A DNA stretch of 32,610 nucleotides from a virus. Position numbers and translations under genes: made by a program. Below, in pieces: positions 8,413 to 16,059 of the stretch (position 1 is the stretch's first letter; every line of letters begins with the position of its first letter). A model generated the notes under the pieces. That model saw nothing but the letters and a program-made list of their open reading frames with translations. It had not been told where the DNA came from and ran no database searches. The stretch is taken from IMG/VR virus record IMGVR_UViG_3300037247_001698, positions 1-32,610 of that record. One strand, 5' to 3'.

Positions 8413-9582
8413 ATGGCTTTACAAGAATTGTCACTGGGTTCTAAGAGGGAAGAGTTAATTGTTATGCCTTCAAATAAAGAATTTGAAGAGCTTTCTGAAC
8501 ACAAGGAAAAATATAAATTAGAAAATGATGGGACATTAATTCTAAAAAATAAATTAGTTATGAGGGAAGGTAAGCATAACGAAGTGAATTATACTTGGGA
8601 AGAATTGAAGGCAAGTTATATGACTGGTGAAGGCGCAGGTTTGTTTTATGATCACGATGATTCTGTTAAAAATTATACTGGGTTAGTTAAGAACCTAAGA
8701 GCTGATGAAGATGCAAAAGAAATCCTGGGAGATATTCATGTTACAAATAAACAAGCTGCATTAGATATTTCATTAGGAGCAAAGTGGGGAATTTCCCCAA
8801 CAATTGAAGCTGAAAAGATTTTAGTAGATGGTGAAAAATATGCAAAGGATTCTTTATTCTTATCATACGCATTAGTATTAAGGCCCGCAGTAAGGGAAAC
8901 AATGTTGAATAGTGAGAAGGATGTTTACACAGGTGAAAGGAGGTTTATGAAAGTGGAAAAAAACGAGAGAGAATTAGAAATGTTGGCTGAGAAAGATAAA
9001 AGAATACTTAAGTTAGAAGAAGAAAAAGAAACTGCTGAAAAGAAGATTGAAGAATCTGAAAAGAAAGTTGAGGAAGCTGAGAAAAAAGCTGAGGATGCTG
9101 AAAAGAAGATTGAAGAATCTGAAAAGAAAGAAGTTGAAAAAGAATCTGAAGACTTATGTGCAATGGAATGTTCTATTGGATTTACTTCGGAAGCTAATAA
9201 GAACTCTCGTCTTGAAGAACTGAAGAGTTTATCTTCTGAGTCTCGTAATCTTTTAAAGTCAACACATGAGAAGTATGTTAAGACTTTGAAATTAGGAGAA
9301 GATGGTGATGATGGTGAAGCTGATGCTGAAAAGTTAAAGGATGATTTCCTAACATTTAGAAAGAAATATATGGAAAGTAATCCTGATGCAACTTCTGAGG
9401 AAGTTAAAGCAGCATTCGCAAAATTATCTGATAATGAAGGTGAAGATGGTAATGATAATGAAGACTTGAAGTCAAACGATCCTCAGGTAAGAATGAGGGC
9501 TGAACTTGCTTCTGGTAATAAAAGATCATCTAAGGTAAACTCTGATATTTTAGCTTACATGAAGGAGCAAGAAAGAAAATGA
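8413..9582 (+). CDS. Prohead maturation protease fused to scaffold-like coiled coil
   Basis: 389 aa. The N-terminal 170 residues resemble herpesvirus/HK97-type prohead serine proteases: a His in FYDHDDSVKNYTGLV (His about 80) and the nucleophile Ser in KWGISPTIEAEKI (about 127), with NSEKDVYTGER at the domain end. Residues about 180-245 are an uninterrupted Glu/Lys/Ala coiled coil (EKKIEESEKKVEEAEKKAED), followed by an acidic linker and a helical tail, as in protease-scaffold fusions. It would process and scaffold the procapsid from inside. The stop overlaps the capsid start by ATGA. XkdF-type and S78 proteases are both plausible relatives; the fold call is fairly sure. Confidence 0.8.
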   Translation: MALQELSLGSKREELIVMPSNKEFEELSEHKEKYKLENDGTLILKNKLVMREGKHNEVNYTWEELKASYMTGEGAGLFYDHDDSVKNYTGLVKNLRADEDAKEILGDIHVTNKQAALDISLGAKWGISPTIEAEKILVDGEKYAKDSLFLSYALVLRPAVRETMLNSEKDVYTGERRFMKVEKNERELEMLAEKDKRILKLEEEKETAEKKIEESEKKVEEAEKKAEDAEKKIEESEKKEVEKESEDLCAMECSIGFTSEANKNSRLEELKSLSSESRNLLKSTHEKYVKTLKLGEDGDDGEADAEKLKDDFLTFRKKYMESNPDATSEEVKAAFAKLSDNEGEDGNDNEDLKSNDPQVRMRAELASGNKRSSKVNSDILAYMKEQERK

Positions 9583-10580
9583 GAACTATACAAGAATTAT
9601 CAGGAATGATAAATGCGAAAGGGAATAGACAAATTTTCAATTTAGCTGCTGAGACTGCTGCAACAGATACTGCTTCGACAACTACTGGTACTAATCTAGG
9701 AACTGATTTTCGTTTAACTCAATATACTGAGGAATTAATGAAGATTGGACAAGATTTTAGATTCTTACAGAATACTGTTGAACATAACACAGATCTTGTT
9801 GGGACTTTAGATTTTGGAGTTAGACTATTTTATGAAAACTCTGTATTAGACATTACTCAAACAAAGACAGAAGGAGCTGAAAGAACATTTACTGAGATGA
9901 CAAATCTTGGTTTTGTTGACGCTGCTATTGTTTTCTATCAAGGAGCTATAGTTATTTCAAAAGAGATCGCATCTACTTCGCATACTAATCTAGTTGATTA
10001 CGCGAAATATGCAATCGTTCAGGCAACTGAAAAAGACATTGAAGGAACTATTGTTACTGAGACTGAGACTGCTTCTAATAACATTGTTTTCGGTGGAGAT
10101 GCGGTAAGTGTCGCAACTCTTGAAACAGGAGATATTATGACTGCAAATGTTTGGGCTGATGCTAGGACTTCATTAAGAGCAGATAATTTTGAACCTGCTG
10201 TAGGATATATGGCTGCTGAACAAGAGGGCCAATTAACAAAAGACTCACAATTTGTTAATGTTGCTGAATACGGTGGAAGAGAAGTTGTGCTTAATGGAGA
10301 AGTTGGAAAATTCTTAGGAACTAAGATGATTACAACAACTAATGTTAATGCAAAAACTAACTCAGGAGATTCCTGGGGAGTTGACGGACATCTTTGTTTT
10401 ATGTATGGTAAAAACCCTCAAGGGAAATGGCCAATTACTTTAGTCTGGAAAGAAAAACCAGTTTATAGTATGGAGTTCCTGAAGAGATGGAATAACCATT
10501 ACATTTATGTAGATGCTGCATGGGATGTAGAGCTAGTTCAAGACAGTGGAGTCGTTCTAATGGCGGTAACTGACGCGTAA
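9579..10580 (+). CDS. Major capsid protein, HK97-fold
   Basis: 333 aa, overlapping the protease-scaffold gene by 4 bp, the canonical place for the capsid gene. The N-terminal arm is helical and precedes an Ala/Thr-rich stretch. The central part (DIMTANVWADARTSLRADNF, then EGQLTKDSQFVNVAEYGGRE and GEVGKFLGTKMITTTNV) has the 'domain then glycine-rich strand' pattern of HK97-type, N4-gp56-like capsid proteins. The C-terminus ends in strands (YVDAAWDVELVQDSGVVLM). It is followed by a long T-rich tract, as expected for a highly expressed gene with its own terminator. Confidence 0.85.
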   Translation: MRTIQELSGMINAKGNRQIFNLAAETAATDTASTTTGTNLGTDFRLTQYTEELMKIGQDFRFLQNTVEHNTDLVGTLDFGVRLFYENSVLDITQTKTEGAERTFTEMTNLGFVDAAIVFYQGAIVISKEIASTSHTNLVDYAKYAIVQATEKDIEGTIVTETETASNNIVFGGDAVSVATLETGDIMTANVWADARTSLRADNFEPAVGYMAAEQEGQLTKDSQFVNVAEYGGREVVLNGEVGKFLGTKMITTTNVNAKTNSGDSWGVDGHLCFMYGKNPQGKWPITLVWKEKPVYSMEFLKRWNNHYIYVDAAWDVELVQDSGVVLMAVTDA

Positions 10581-10589
10581 TTAGACATC

Positions 10590-10620
10590 AATTTTTTATT
10601 TTTTTTATTTTTTAAATTTT
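10590..10620 (+). terminator. Archaeal-type oligo-T terminator after capsid gene
   Basis: Immediately after the capsid stop lies an almost pure T tract (TTTTTTATTTTTTTTATTTT and onward). Archaeal termination needs a T-rich tract and no hairpin. It would let the capsid message end separately from the downstream structured leader. Confidence 0.65.
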
Positions 10621-10626
10621 AGTTAG

Positions 10627-10704
10627 ATCATAATCATCCATGTCTGGATGGCCCGGGAGAAATCCTGGTAGAGATTCGCCTTAGGCGATGGACCTAGACA
10701 GTTA
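10627..10704 (+). ncRNA. Structured leader RNA with ATCATARTCA box and three hairpins
   Basis: Between the capsid terminator and the next gene are three back-to-back hairpins: CATCCA/TGGATG (10635-10650, loop TGTC), CCGGGA-GAAA-TCCTGG (10653-10668, a GNRA tetraloop) and TCGCC-TTA-GGCGA (10676-10688). The block begins with ATCATAATCATC. Both this box and the 12-mer GGGAGAAATCCT also occur in the RNA at 21321-21747. It ends just before a strong SD (GGGAGGAGAG, 10708). A cis-regulatory leader or a processed small RNA are both possible. Confidence 0.6.
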
Positions 10705-10729
10705 GAAGGGAGGAGAGAGAAAAAAGAAA

Positions 10730-11647
10730 ATGTCAAAAAAATTTAATAGTGGTGGAGGAAGACAAGGTGCACATAGCGGAGGCTATACTTGTACTGATTT
10801 AGAAGCTACTAGAGATTATAAAGGACGAACACATTTAACAATGGGTTGTGGACTTGTGGTTACAGTAAATACTTTTCCATGGGACACTACTGCAAACACT
10901 GAAGCTACTGCTGCTTTTGCAAAAGTTTCAGATGCTGGAGTTTTTCTAAACTTGGCTGGATCTGCGGCTGGAGCAGGATATACTGCAAACTATCAATTAT
11001 TTCCAGATACAGAAGTTATAGGAGATGCTGTTTATTTCGGTAATGCTACAAAATTCGGAGCAATGAGTATGGATATGAGTGCTACGGTACAAACATATAC
11101 TGACGATGCTTTAACTTGGGAGTATTATAATGGAAGTGGATGGGTTGCATTCACACCTTATGATGAGACTGATGGAACTGCTAATGATGGTAAAAGATCA
11201 TTCGGAGCTGATGGATTCATTATTTTGAGTGTTAAAGATGATTGGGCTTTGACTACAATTGATTCACAATCTGCTTACTGGATTAGAGCTAGAGTAACTG
11301 CTGCTGTAATAAACCAAACTGGTTTAACAGATTCTAAAGAACATCTAGTGACTTCATTAACTAATGGGGGAACTATTGTTAACACGTTTGGAAAGATTGG
11401 AAGAGGTATGTTTAGATTCGAGACTGTTTCAGGAGCAAATGCAGATACAAAGATTATCTTAGTTAATATGACTACTGGAGAAAGTTCTGCTGTTAAAACA
11501 CTTACTAAAGCTGTAGCTGATAACGATGTTACAGATTTCGGAGTTAAGGTTAACAGAGGAGATTCTATTGTATTTTATTGTACTCAAGAAGATGGAACAA
11601 CTGAGTTTGCTGGTGGAATGTGTGAGTTGGCAATAAATCATTCTTAG
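10730..11647 (+). CDS. Decoration or head-stabilising-like virion protein
   Basis: 305 aa with its own leader and strong SD. The N-terminus is Gly-rich and basic. The middle has the pattern LTWEYYNGSGWVAFTPYDET ... DSQSAYWIRARVTAA, a beta-sandwich signature seen in phage baseplate and decoration proteins. The C-terminal third has alternating strands (TKIILVNMTTGESSAVKTL). No signal peptide. Its position right after the capsid gene, with an independent high-expression start site, fits a capsid decoration protein, but a tail protein is not excluded. Confidence 0.65.
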   Translation: MSKKFNSGGGRQGAHSGGYTCTDLEATRDYKGRTHLTMGCGLVVTVNTFPWDTTANTEATAAFAKVSDAGVFLNLAGSAAGAGYTANYQLFPDTEVIGDAVYFGNATKFGAMSMDMSATVQTYTDDALTWEYYNGSGWVAFTPYDETDGTANDGKRSFGADGFIILSVKDDWALTTIDSQSAYWIRARVTAAVINQTGLTDSKEHLVTSLTNGGTIVNTFGKIGRGMFRFETVSGANADTKIILVNMTTGESSAVKTLTKAVADNDVTDFGVKVNRGDSIVFYCTQEDGTTEFAGGMCELAINHS

Positions 11648-11654
11648 GATTACA

Positions 11655-11765
11655 ATGGAAAAACAAGAAACAGAAAACGGAGTTGTAATTATTTTAGGTC
11701 CTGGAGAAAGAATGCCAGGATCAAAGAAGAAGAGATCATCTAGTAAGTCTAAAAAAAAAAGTTAA
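11655..11765 (+). CDS. 36-aa lysine-rich tail-like small protein
   Basis: MEKQETENGVVIILGPGERM followed by a Lys/Ser-rich tail ending in KSKKKS. It starts 7 bp after the preceding stop. The half-hydrophobic strand and strongly basic end suggest a nucleic-acid- or virion-associated peptide. No family recognised. Confidence 0.5.
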   Translation: MEKQETENGVVIILGPGERMPGSKKKRSSSKSKKKS

Positions 11766-11785
11766 GTAAGATAGAGATCTTCGCA

Positions 11786-11890
11786 ATGAAGAAATCTGGA
11801 CAATGTAAACTTTTGAAGAAACTTGGAGAAATAAAAATCCCTAGATTAGAATTTCAAAGAGTTGCTAAAATATTAGAACTTCAGAATTGA
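11786..11890 (+). CDS. 34-aa basic small protein
   Basis: A short frame, MKKSGQCKLLKKLGEIKIPR onward, ending at 11890 with TGA, then a TATA-containing gap. Predicted helical and cationic. Coding status rests only on its position, frame and lack of overlap; function unknown. Confidence 0.4.
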   Translation: MKKSGQCKLLKKLGEIKIPRLEFQRVAKILELQN

Positions 11891-11903
11891 TTTCAAATAG
11901 AAA

Positions 11904-11916
11904 CATTTATATATTT
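11904..11916 (+). promoter_or_regulatory. TATA box with SD-bearing leader for the connector operon
   Basis: ATTTATATATTTT, preceded by AGAAAC, predicts transcription near 11936. Unlike the leaderless sites, a leader with a near-perfect Shine-Dalgarno sequence (GAGAGGAGGT, 11947-11956) leads to the ATG at 11964. Confidence 0.6.
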
Positions 11917-11963
11917 TATTATTTTTATTATTGTAATTAAATCCTTGAGAGGAGGTTATCGAG

Positions 11964-12443
11964 ATGATATACGTAAAGCTGAAAATTTCAGCACCATACG
12001 ACAACATAAGAAATAACGGAACAATGTACCTAACTATTGATGGTAAGAGATCAATAGTAAATCAAAACGGAACAAGACCTTTTGCAATCAAGAAGGGTAG
12101 GTTTGTGCCAATCTTTGGCCCAGGAAATATACCCTATGAATGGAAAGGTAGTGAAGAGAAGGACAAAGATGGAAACGTTGTGAGAGTTATTTTAGGACTT
12201 GAAGAAGCAAAGAAAAGGTTTGACCCCGAAGTATTTGAGTTTTTCAAAACTCAACAAGAAGCTTTGGAAGCTGTTAAGAAAGAAGAGAAACTTTTGAAGA
12301 TGCTGCCATTCCAGAAAATGGAAGCAAAAAATGCCAGAGCTAGGGAAAAAGTTTTGAATTCGAGATTCGGACAAAACAGACCAACTATGGATGATGTCGT
12401 AAAGGAAGCTAAAAAAGTAGGCGTTGAATTACCACACTTATAA
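11964..12443 (+). CDS. Conserved-looking virion-module protein, function unknown
   Basis: 159 aa. The N-terminal half is strand-rich with many Gly/Asn turns (MIYVKLKISAPYDNIRNNGT). The C-terminal half is helical and charged (FFKTQQEALEAVKKEEKLL, then RFGQNRPTMDDVVKEAKKVG). It has the strongest ribosome-binding site in the window and its own promoter, so it is probably abundant. No signal peptide or metal-binding motif. It sits between decoration and connector genes, suggesting a head or neck component. Confidence 0.65.
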   Translation: MIYVKLKISAPYDNIRNNGTMYLTIDGKRSIVNQNGTRPFAIKKGRFVPIFGPGNIPYEWKGSEEKDKDGNVVRVILGLEEAKKRFDPEVFEFFKTQQEALEAVKKEEKLLKMLPFQKMEAKNARAREKVLNSRFGQNRPTMDDVVKEAKKVGVELPHL

Positions 12444-12464
12444 TAAGGGAGAAATAAAAAACAA

Positions 12465-12641
12465 ATGGCTTTAGTCGTAACAACTTCAGCAGGAACATCT
12501 GGGAATCCACCATGGGTTCACGTAGCTGGAACCATCCAACAAGTTTTGGATGAATTACAGAATCAAAATGTGAACGCTGAGAAAGGTATTGAGTGGACAA
12601 CTGATTCTGGAAATGCAATCGCAGTATTTTGCAGGAGTTAA
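12465..12641 (+). CDS. 58-aa small virion-module protein
   Basis: MALVVTTSAGTSGNPPWVHV then a helix (TIQQVLDELQNQNV) and a strand ending IAVFCRS. SD GGGAG lies 12-16 bp upstream. Small proteins with this strand-helix-strand outline ending in AVF/AVI are common next to phage connector genes; no function is known to me. Confidence 0.55.
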   Translation: MALVVTTSAGTSGNPPWVHVAGTIQQVLDELQNQNVNAEKGIEWTTDSGNAIAVFCRS

Positions 12642-12654
12642 TTTTAAATAGAGA

Positions 12655-13377
12655 ATGGCATACGCAACTTTGGACCAGTTTAGAAGTGTAACAAATTTTA
12701 CAATTTCAGAAATTTCAGATGCAGAAGTAACTGCTTTAATTGCAGATGCAGATAGAAATGTTGTTAGATTAACGACTACTGAAGTTTATTTAGAAAGACT
12801 TTGGGGAAATGTGGATGGTACAAATGTTGATTTTAAAACAAGGTTTGCACCAATTGCTGATAAGAATGCTGATGGATCTGTAGATGGAGATGATATTACT
12901 GTTTATTATGCAACTTTTGATTCTGTAACTAATTGGAGAGAATTAGGATCTGCTCAAACTGTGACTTCAATTCAAGATAAAGAAGGAATTATAACTATGG
13001 ATACAGCACCTACAAATGTTACTGCTGCTGCTGGGGTATTTGCAATTTATAGATTTGATTCTAGAGGACAAACTTCTATTGATATTTATAAATTAGCTGC
13101 TTGTCAATATTTAGGATATTTAGTTGCTGAGAAATTGAAAGGTAAAACTCCAAATTATAATACAACAGAGATTAGTGTTAGAGAAGATGTTACTAAAACA
13201 GATTGGTTAGGATTGTGTTATGAGACTTTAGAACTTCAAGATAAACTATATTTAAATGCTCCAAGAGGTTTTGGAATTCCACGAATGAATGTAGATGGAA
13301 GCACTCAAGATCAATACTGTGATGCTAAGAGAGGAAGTTGGTGTGGTAATGGCTATAGATACGGAGGATATTACTAA
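12655..13377 (+). CDS. Head-tail connector (gp6-like adaptor) with long insertion
   Basis: 240 aa. The N-terminus (MAYATLDQFRSVTNFTISEI, then SDAEVTALIADADRNVVRLT) is the classic start of gp6-type head-tail connector or adaptor proteins, which bind the portal ring. After it comes a beta insertion (about 50-130, with DKNADGSVDGDDITVYYATF) and then a return to helix (YKLAACQYLGYLVAEKLKGK). The tail is Gly/Tyr/Cys-rich (GSWCGNGYRYGGYY). TAATG overlap with the next gene. A second connector-like protein follows at 13604. Confidence 0.7.
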   Translation: MAYATLDQFRSVTNFTISEISDAEVTALIADADRNVVRLTTTEVYLERLWGNVDGTNVDFKTRFAPIADKNADGSVDGDDITVYYATFDSVTNWRELGSAQTVTSIQDKEGIITMDTAPTNVTAAAGVFAIYRFDSRGQTSIDIYKLAACQYLGYLVAEKLKGKTPNYNTTEISVREDVTKTDWLGLCYETLELQDKLYLNAPRGFGIPRMNVDGSTQDQYCDAKRGSWCGNGYRYGGYY

Positions 13378-13604
13378 TGGTAAAATATATTAAATTAATT
13401 ACAAAACAAACGAGAATAGAAAAAGAAAAGAAAATTGTAAATGGGGAAGAAAAGATAATTGAAAAAGAAATTTTATTGAATAATGTTGTAGATTTTTATG
13501 ATCACAATGGAAGATTGAGGCATATGACTGAAGATGAAATAAGATCAATGTGTAAACATTTTCCAAAAGTTTTAGAAGAGTTAAATAAGGAGTTGAAAAA
13601 ATAA
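13377..13604 (+). CDS. Small charged protein of the connector operon
   Basis: 75 aa, very rich in Lys and Glu: strands at the start (KYIKLITKQTRIEKEKKIV), then DFYDHNGRLRHMTEDEIRSM and a helical end. Start and stop overlap neighbours by single bases (TAATG), so it is translationally coupled between two connector genes. Possibly a neck or tail-completion protein; not recognised. Confidence 0.6.
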   Translation: MVKYIKLITKQTRIEKEKKIVNGEEKIIEKEILLNNVVDFYDHNGRLRHMTEDEIRSMCKHFPKVLEELNKELKK

Positions 13605-13969
13605 TGGTATATACTGGAATTTTTGCTACAGAAGCTGAATTAGATGCTAAGGCAGGAGAGAATGTAGATATTAGTGGATGGACAGAAGCTAATAAGAATG
13701 ATTGGATTGCTCAAGCTGAATCTTTTATTAACATAACAGCAAGAAATAATTTTTCTGATGATTATGCAACACTAAATGTTGATGTGAAGAGAGTTCTATC
13801 CGAAGCTGCATCTAATTTAGTTGCTATTTATGGTATTCAGTTTAACATGGCTGGTTTTAGCACGAGAATTGAAGCAGAAAATATGATAAATATTTTATGG
13901 GCCAAATTACAACAAAATATAGAAATTATGAAAGATGATAGAACAATTAAATTTATGAAGGGTGCTTAA
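13604..13969 (+). CDS. Second gp6-like head-tail connector
   Basis: 121 aa, all-helical: residues 8-45 (ATEAELDAKAGENVDISGWT, KNDWIAQAESFINITARNNF) followed by VKRVLSEAASNLVAIYGIQF and a C-terminal helix. The length and order of helices fit phage head-completion or connector proteins of the gp6/gp15 class. It directly precedes the fibre gene. The two connectors in one operon may form successive rings below the portal. Confidence 0.65.
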   Translation: MVYTGIFATEAELDAKAGENVDISGWTEANKNDWIAQAESFINITARNNFSDDYATLNVDVKRVLSEAASNLVAIYGIQFNMAGFSTRIEAENMINILWAKLQQNIEIMKDDRTIKFMKGA

Positions 13970-15292
13970 ATGGTTTTAGAACTAGCAGGAACAAAAAACC
14001 TATTTGAGCAGAGAGATGTGAGAGAAACTGCTGGAATTTCTGGATCTCCAATAATTACTGATTTTACAAGCTCTCAACATAATCATTCAGACGCAGTAAC
14101 TGGAGGAACTTTAGATCATTTAGCATTAACTTCTATTGGAAGTAATTCTCACTCACAACTTGATTCACACCTAGGAAATACTGCAAATCCCCACTCAGTA
14201 ATATTAACAGATCTTGCGGCTGCTGGAGAAGGAATTAATTTCTCTGGTTCTACAATTGAAGGAGAAAATGCAAGTGATACAAATAAAGGTATGGCAAGTT
14301 TTGCTTTAGATGATTTTACAGTTACAACTGGGGCTGTTGCACTTAAAGCAACTGTTGTAAAATCAATTGATGCAGATTCTGGAACTGCAACACCAAGTAT
14401 TCACAATATTGATATTTTAGGTGGTGATGGAATTTCAACTGCTGGATCATCAAATAATATAATTGTAACAAATGATGGAGTCACTACTGTAGTTGCTGGT
14501 GAAGGTATTGATGTAAGTTCAGCTTCGGGTGATGTTACAATTGATGCTGAGATTGGTACAGCAGGGAATAGAGGAGTTGTTATTATTAGTCCAGGAGAGG
14601 GAATAGATGTTTCTTATTCGTCTGGAACAGCAACGATAACAGGAGAAAACGCAACAACTTCTAATAAAGGAATTGCTAGTTTCAATTCAACAGATTTTAA
14701 TGTGGGCTCAGGGGTTGTAACCCTAGACAACAACAACACAGTAAGAACTGTAGTTGCTGGTGAAGGTATTGATGTAAGTTCAGCTTCGGGAAATCCTATA
14801 ATATCAGGAGAAAATGCCACAACATCAAACAAAGGAATAGCATCTTTTAATTCTAATGATTTCTCAGTGAGTTCAGGAGCTGTAAGTTTAAAGAGTAAGA
14901 CAAGTTATTGGAGTGCTCCAGGAACTCTTTTTGTAGGTCAAAACCCTGACACAGACAGCTTACATTACGCTGAAACAGAACATTCTCTTGTTGCTGATAG
15001 TGGAGTAAACATTTTTTGCCCAGTTCTTTTGCCTCAAGGAGCTGTAGTAACTGCGTGTATAGTTTATGGAAATGCTGGTGCGACAGGAGAATCATGGTTT
15101 CTTGATAGAGCACAATTAACTAATGGAAATATAACTTTAATGGGAAGTGCAAATGTTAATTCATCAGATACATCAATCTCAGTATCAACTATTGATAATA
15201 GTAATTATTCATACGGAATATTTGTTGAAGCTTTAGATTCTACTAACGCAATTTTCGGAGTTAGAATAACTTACACAACTGATTATATTTAA
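13970..15292 (+). CDS. Tail fibre protein with internal repeats
   Basis: 440 aa. The N-terminus is likely the particle-binding end, followed by the His-rich trimeric-fibre motif HNHSDAVTGGTLDHLALTSI (about 39-58). Three copies of ENATTSNKGIASFNS..DF..-type repeats lie at about residues 100-130, 224-250 and 282-308, alternating with VVAGEGIDVSSASG blocks. These glycine-turn beta repeats are typical of phage fibres. The C-terminal 130 residues form a separate non-repetitive domain (YWSAPGTLFVGQNPDTDSLH onward), probably the receptor-binding head. Two 44-bp stretches inside the gene are identical (14486-14529 and 14747-14790), a recent duplication. No signal peptide, unlike the two giant proteins. 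Confidence 0.8.
   Translation: MVLELAGTKNLFEQRDVRETAGISGSPIITDFTSSQHNHSDAVTGGTLDHLALTSIGSNSHSQLDSHLGNTANPHSVILTDLAAAGEGINFSGSTIEGENASDTNKGMASFALDDFTVTTGAVALKATVVKSIDADSGTATPSIHNIDILGGDGISTAGSSNNIIVTNDGVTTVVAGEGIDVSSASGDVTIDAEIGTAGNRGVVIISPGEGIDVSYSSGTATITGENATTSNKGIASFNSTDFNVGSGVVTLDNNNTVRTVVAGEGIDVSSASGNPIISGENATTSNKGIASFNSNDFSVSSGAVSLKSKTSYWSAPGTLFVGQNPDTDSLHYAETEHSLVADSGVNIFCPVLLPQGAVVTACIVYGNAGATGESWFLDRAQLTNGNITLMGSANVNSSDTSISVSTIDNSNYSYGIFVEALDSTNAIFGVRITYTTDYI
14486..14529 (+). repeat. 44-bp exact intragenic repeat, copy 1
   Basis: Identical to 14747-14790, beginning ACTGTAGTTGCTGGTGAAGG and ending AGCTTCGGG. It encodes the VVAGEGIDVSSASG fibre block. Identity at third codon positions implies recent duplication or gene conversion. 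Confidence 0.9.
14747..14790 (+). repeat. 44-bp exact intragenic repeat, copy 2
   Basis: Second copy of the fibre repeat at 14486-14529, 261 bp downstream and in frame. Confidence 0.9.
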
Positions 15293-15293
15293 A

Positions 15294-15464
15294 ATGAAAA
15301 AACAAAACTACAGCCTATGGATTGGATTGTTGAAGACTGCAAAGAATTCTGCAATCTTATTAGTTCCTTTTGTCGTCGCTGTTCTTGGTGGGTTACCACC
15401 TGAATACGCTTGGATAGCAGGACCAGTAATCTATATGCTTAATAACTATAGAAAGAACAGATAA
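15294..15464 (+). CDS. Holin-like small membrane protein
   Basis: 56 aa, starting 1 bp after the fibre stop. A short amphipathic N-terminus (MKKQNYSLWIGLLKTAKNSA) precedes two closely spaced hydrophobic segments (ILLVPFVVAVLGGL and YAWIAGPVIYML) joined by PPEY, ending in a basic tail NNYRKNR. A short two-helix hairpin with a charged end placed after the fibre gene fits small phage holins. No endolysin is seen nearby, which fits a wall-less archaeal host. Alternative: a membrane protein of virion release unrelated to holins. Confidence 0.65.
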   Translation: MKKQNYSLWIGLLKTAKNSAILLVPFVVAVLGGLPPEYAWIAGPVIYMLNNYRKNR

Positions 15465-15476
15465 TAGTATATACTA
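15465..15476. promoter_or_regulatory. Perfect palindrome TAGTATATACTA, candidate operator
   Basis: A 12-bp perfect inverted repeat, centred 32 bp before a second palindrome (15496-15509), the two flanking the TATA box of the AbrB-like regulator gene. Confidence 0.45.
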
Positions 15477-15489
15477 GAGAACACATATC

Positions 15490-15497
15490 TTTATAAA
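15490..15497 (+). promoter_or_regulatory. TATA box of the early operon
   Basis: TTTATAAA is centred about 25 bp before the ATG at 15519, predicting a leaderless message. The same TTTATAAACC core recurs before 25372. Confidence 0.65.
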
Positions 15498-15509
15498 CCT
15501 ATATAGGTT
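15496..15509. promoter_or_regulatory. Perfect palindrome AACCTATATAGGTT, candidate operator
   Basis: A 14-bp perfect inverted repeat lying between the TATA box and the predicted transcription start of a gene whose product looks like a swapped-hairpin DNA-binding protein. A protein bound here would block initiation, so autoregulation is likely. Confidence 0.55.
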
Positions 15510-15518
15510 AAATCACCT

Positions 15519-15653
15519 ATGGGTAAAAAAGATAAAAAAGTTGTAGGTAAGATTTCTAACGATGGTAAACAAAAAAGAATAACAGTTCCTAAACAGAAAG
15601 AAACAAAAGATTGGGAGCAAAATGATTTGATTAAAATGGAGAAGTTAGAATGA
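15519..15653 (+). CDS. AbrB-like swapped-hairpin regulator (44 aa)
   Basis: MGKKDKKVVGKISNDGKQKR continues with ITVPKQKETKDWEQNDLIKM and ends EKLE. The order 'strand with G-K-I-S, G-x-x-R-I-T-V-P, then W-E-x-N-D-x-I-K' matches AbrB/SpoVT/MazE-type DNA-binding hairpins, which are about 45 residues long, so this is the bare domain. It is the first gene of the early operon, with palindromes in its promoter, and probably controls that operon. The stop overlaps the next start (ATGA). Confidence 0.65.
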   Translation: MGKKDKKVVGKISNDGKQKRITVPKQKETKDWEQNDLIKMEKLE

Positions 15654-15895
15654 AAATCCCAGTATATTTAAAGATAGGTAAATCTCCTAAAGGTCCAAGA
15701 GTAGAAGCAAAAACAAAACCAGATTTCAAACCATTTGATAGTGGGCATTACAATAAAAAATATTATCCAACAGTATTAGTTAAATTAAATTTAGACATTC
15801 CAGATAAAGAATTCCTTGCAGCAAAGAATGAACTAAATCTAAAAATTGAATCAACAACTCCAGCAATAGAAATTAAACAAGAGGATTTAAAATGA
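15650..15895 (+). CDS. Small early protein, unknown
   Basis: 81 aa, basic N-terminus (MKIPVYLKIGKSPKGPRVEA) and strand-rich middle (YYPTVLVKLNLDIPDKEF). ATGA overlaps on both sides show tight translational coupling. No recognised domain. Confidence 0.6.
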   Translation: MKIPVYLKIGKSPKGPRVEAKTKPDFKPFDSGHYNKKYYPTVLVKLNLDIPDKEFLAAKNELNLKIESTTPAIEIKQEDLK

Positions 15896-16059
15896 ATTAC
15901 GGATTAATTATTCTTTATTTTTTAGCAGCATTTGATATTGTATATTGTGCTTACAAACATGGAGAACAAAAAGATGATTATAATATTTTTGTTACAATAT
16001 TCACAACAATAATTGTTTTAGTTCTTATTTGGTGGGCTGTTGGATGGAGGTTTATTTAA
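15892..16059 (+). CDS. Two-helix small membrane protein
   Basis: 55 aa: a first hydrophobic segment (GLIILYFLAAFDIVYCA), a charged loop (YKHGEQKDDY) and a second segment (IFVTIFTTIIVLVLIWWAV) ending GWRFI. Overlaps the previous stop by ATGA. Could be an early membrane protein such as a superinfection-exclusion factor, or a second holin; that is inference. Confidence 0.55.
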   Translation: MNYGLIILYFLAAFDIVYCAYKHGEQKDDYNIFVTIFTTIIVLVLIWWAVGWRFI

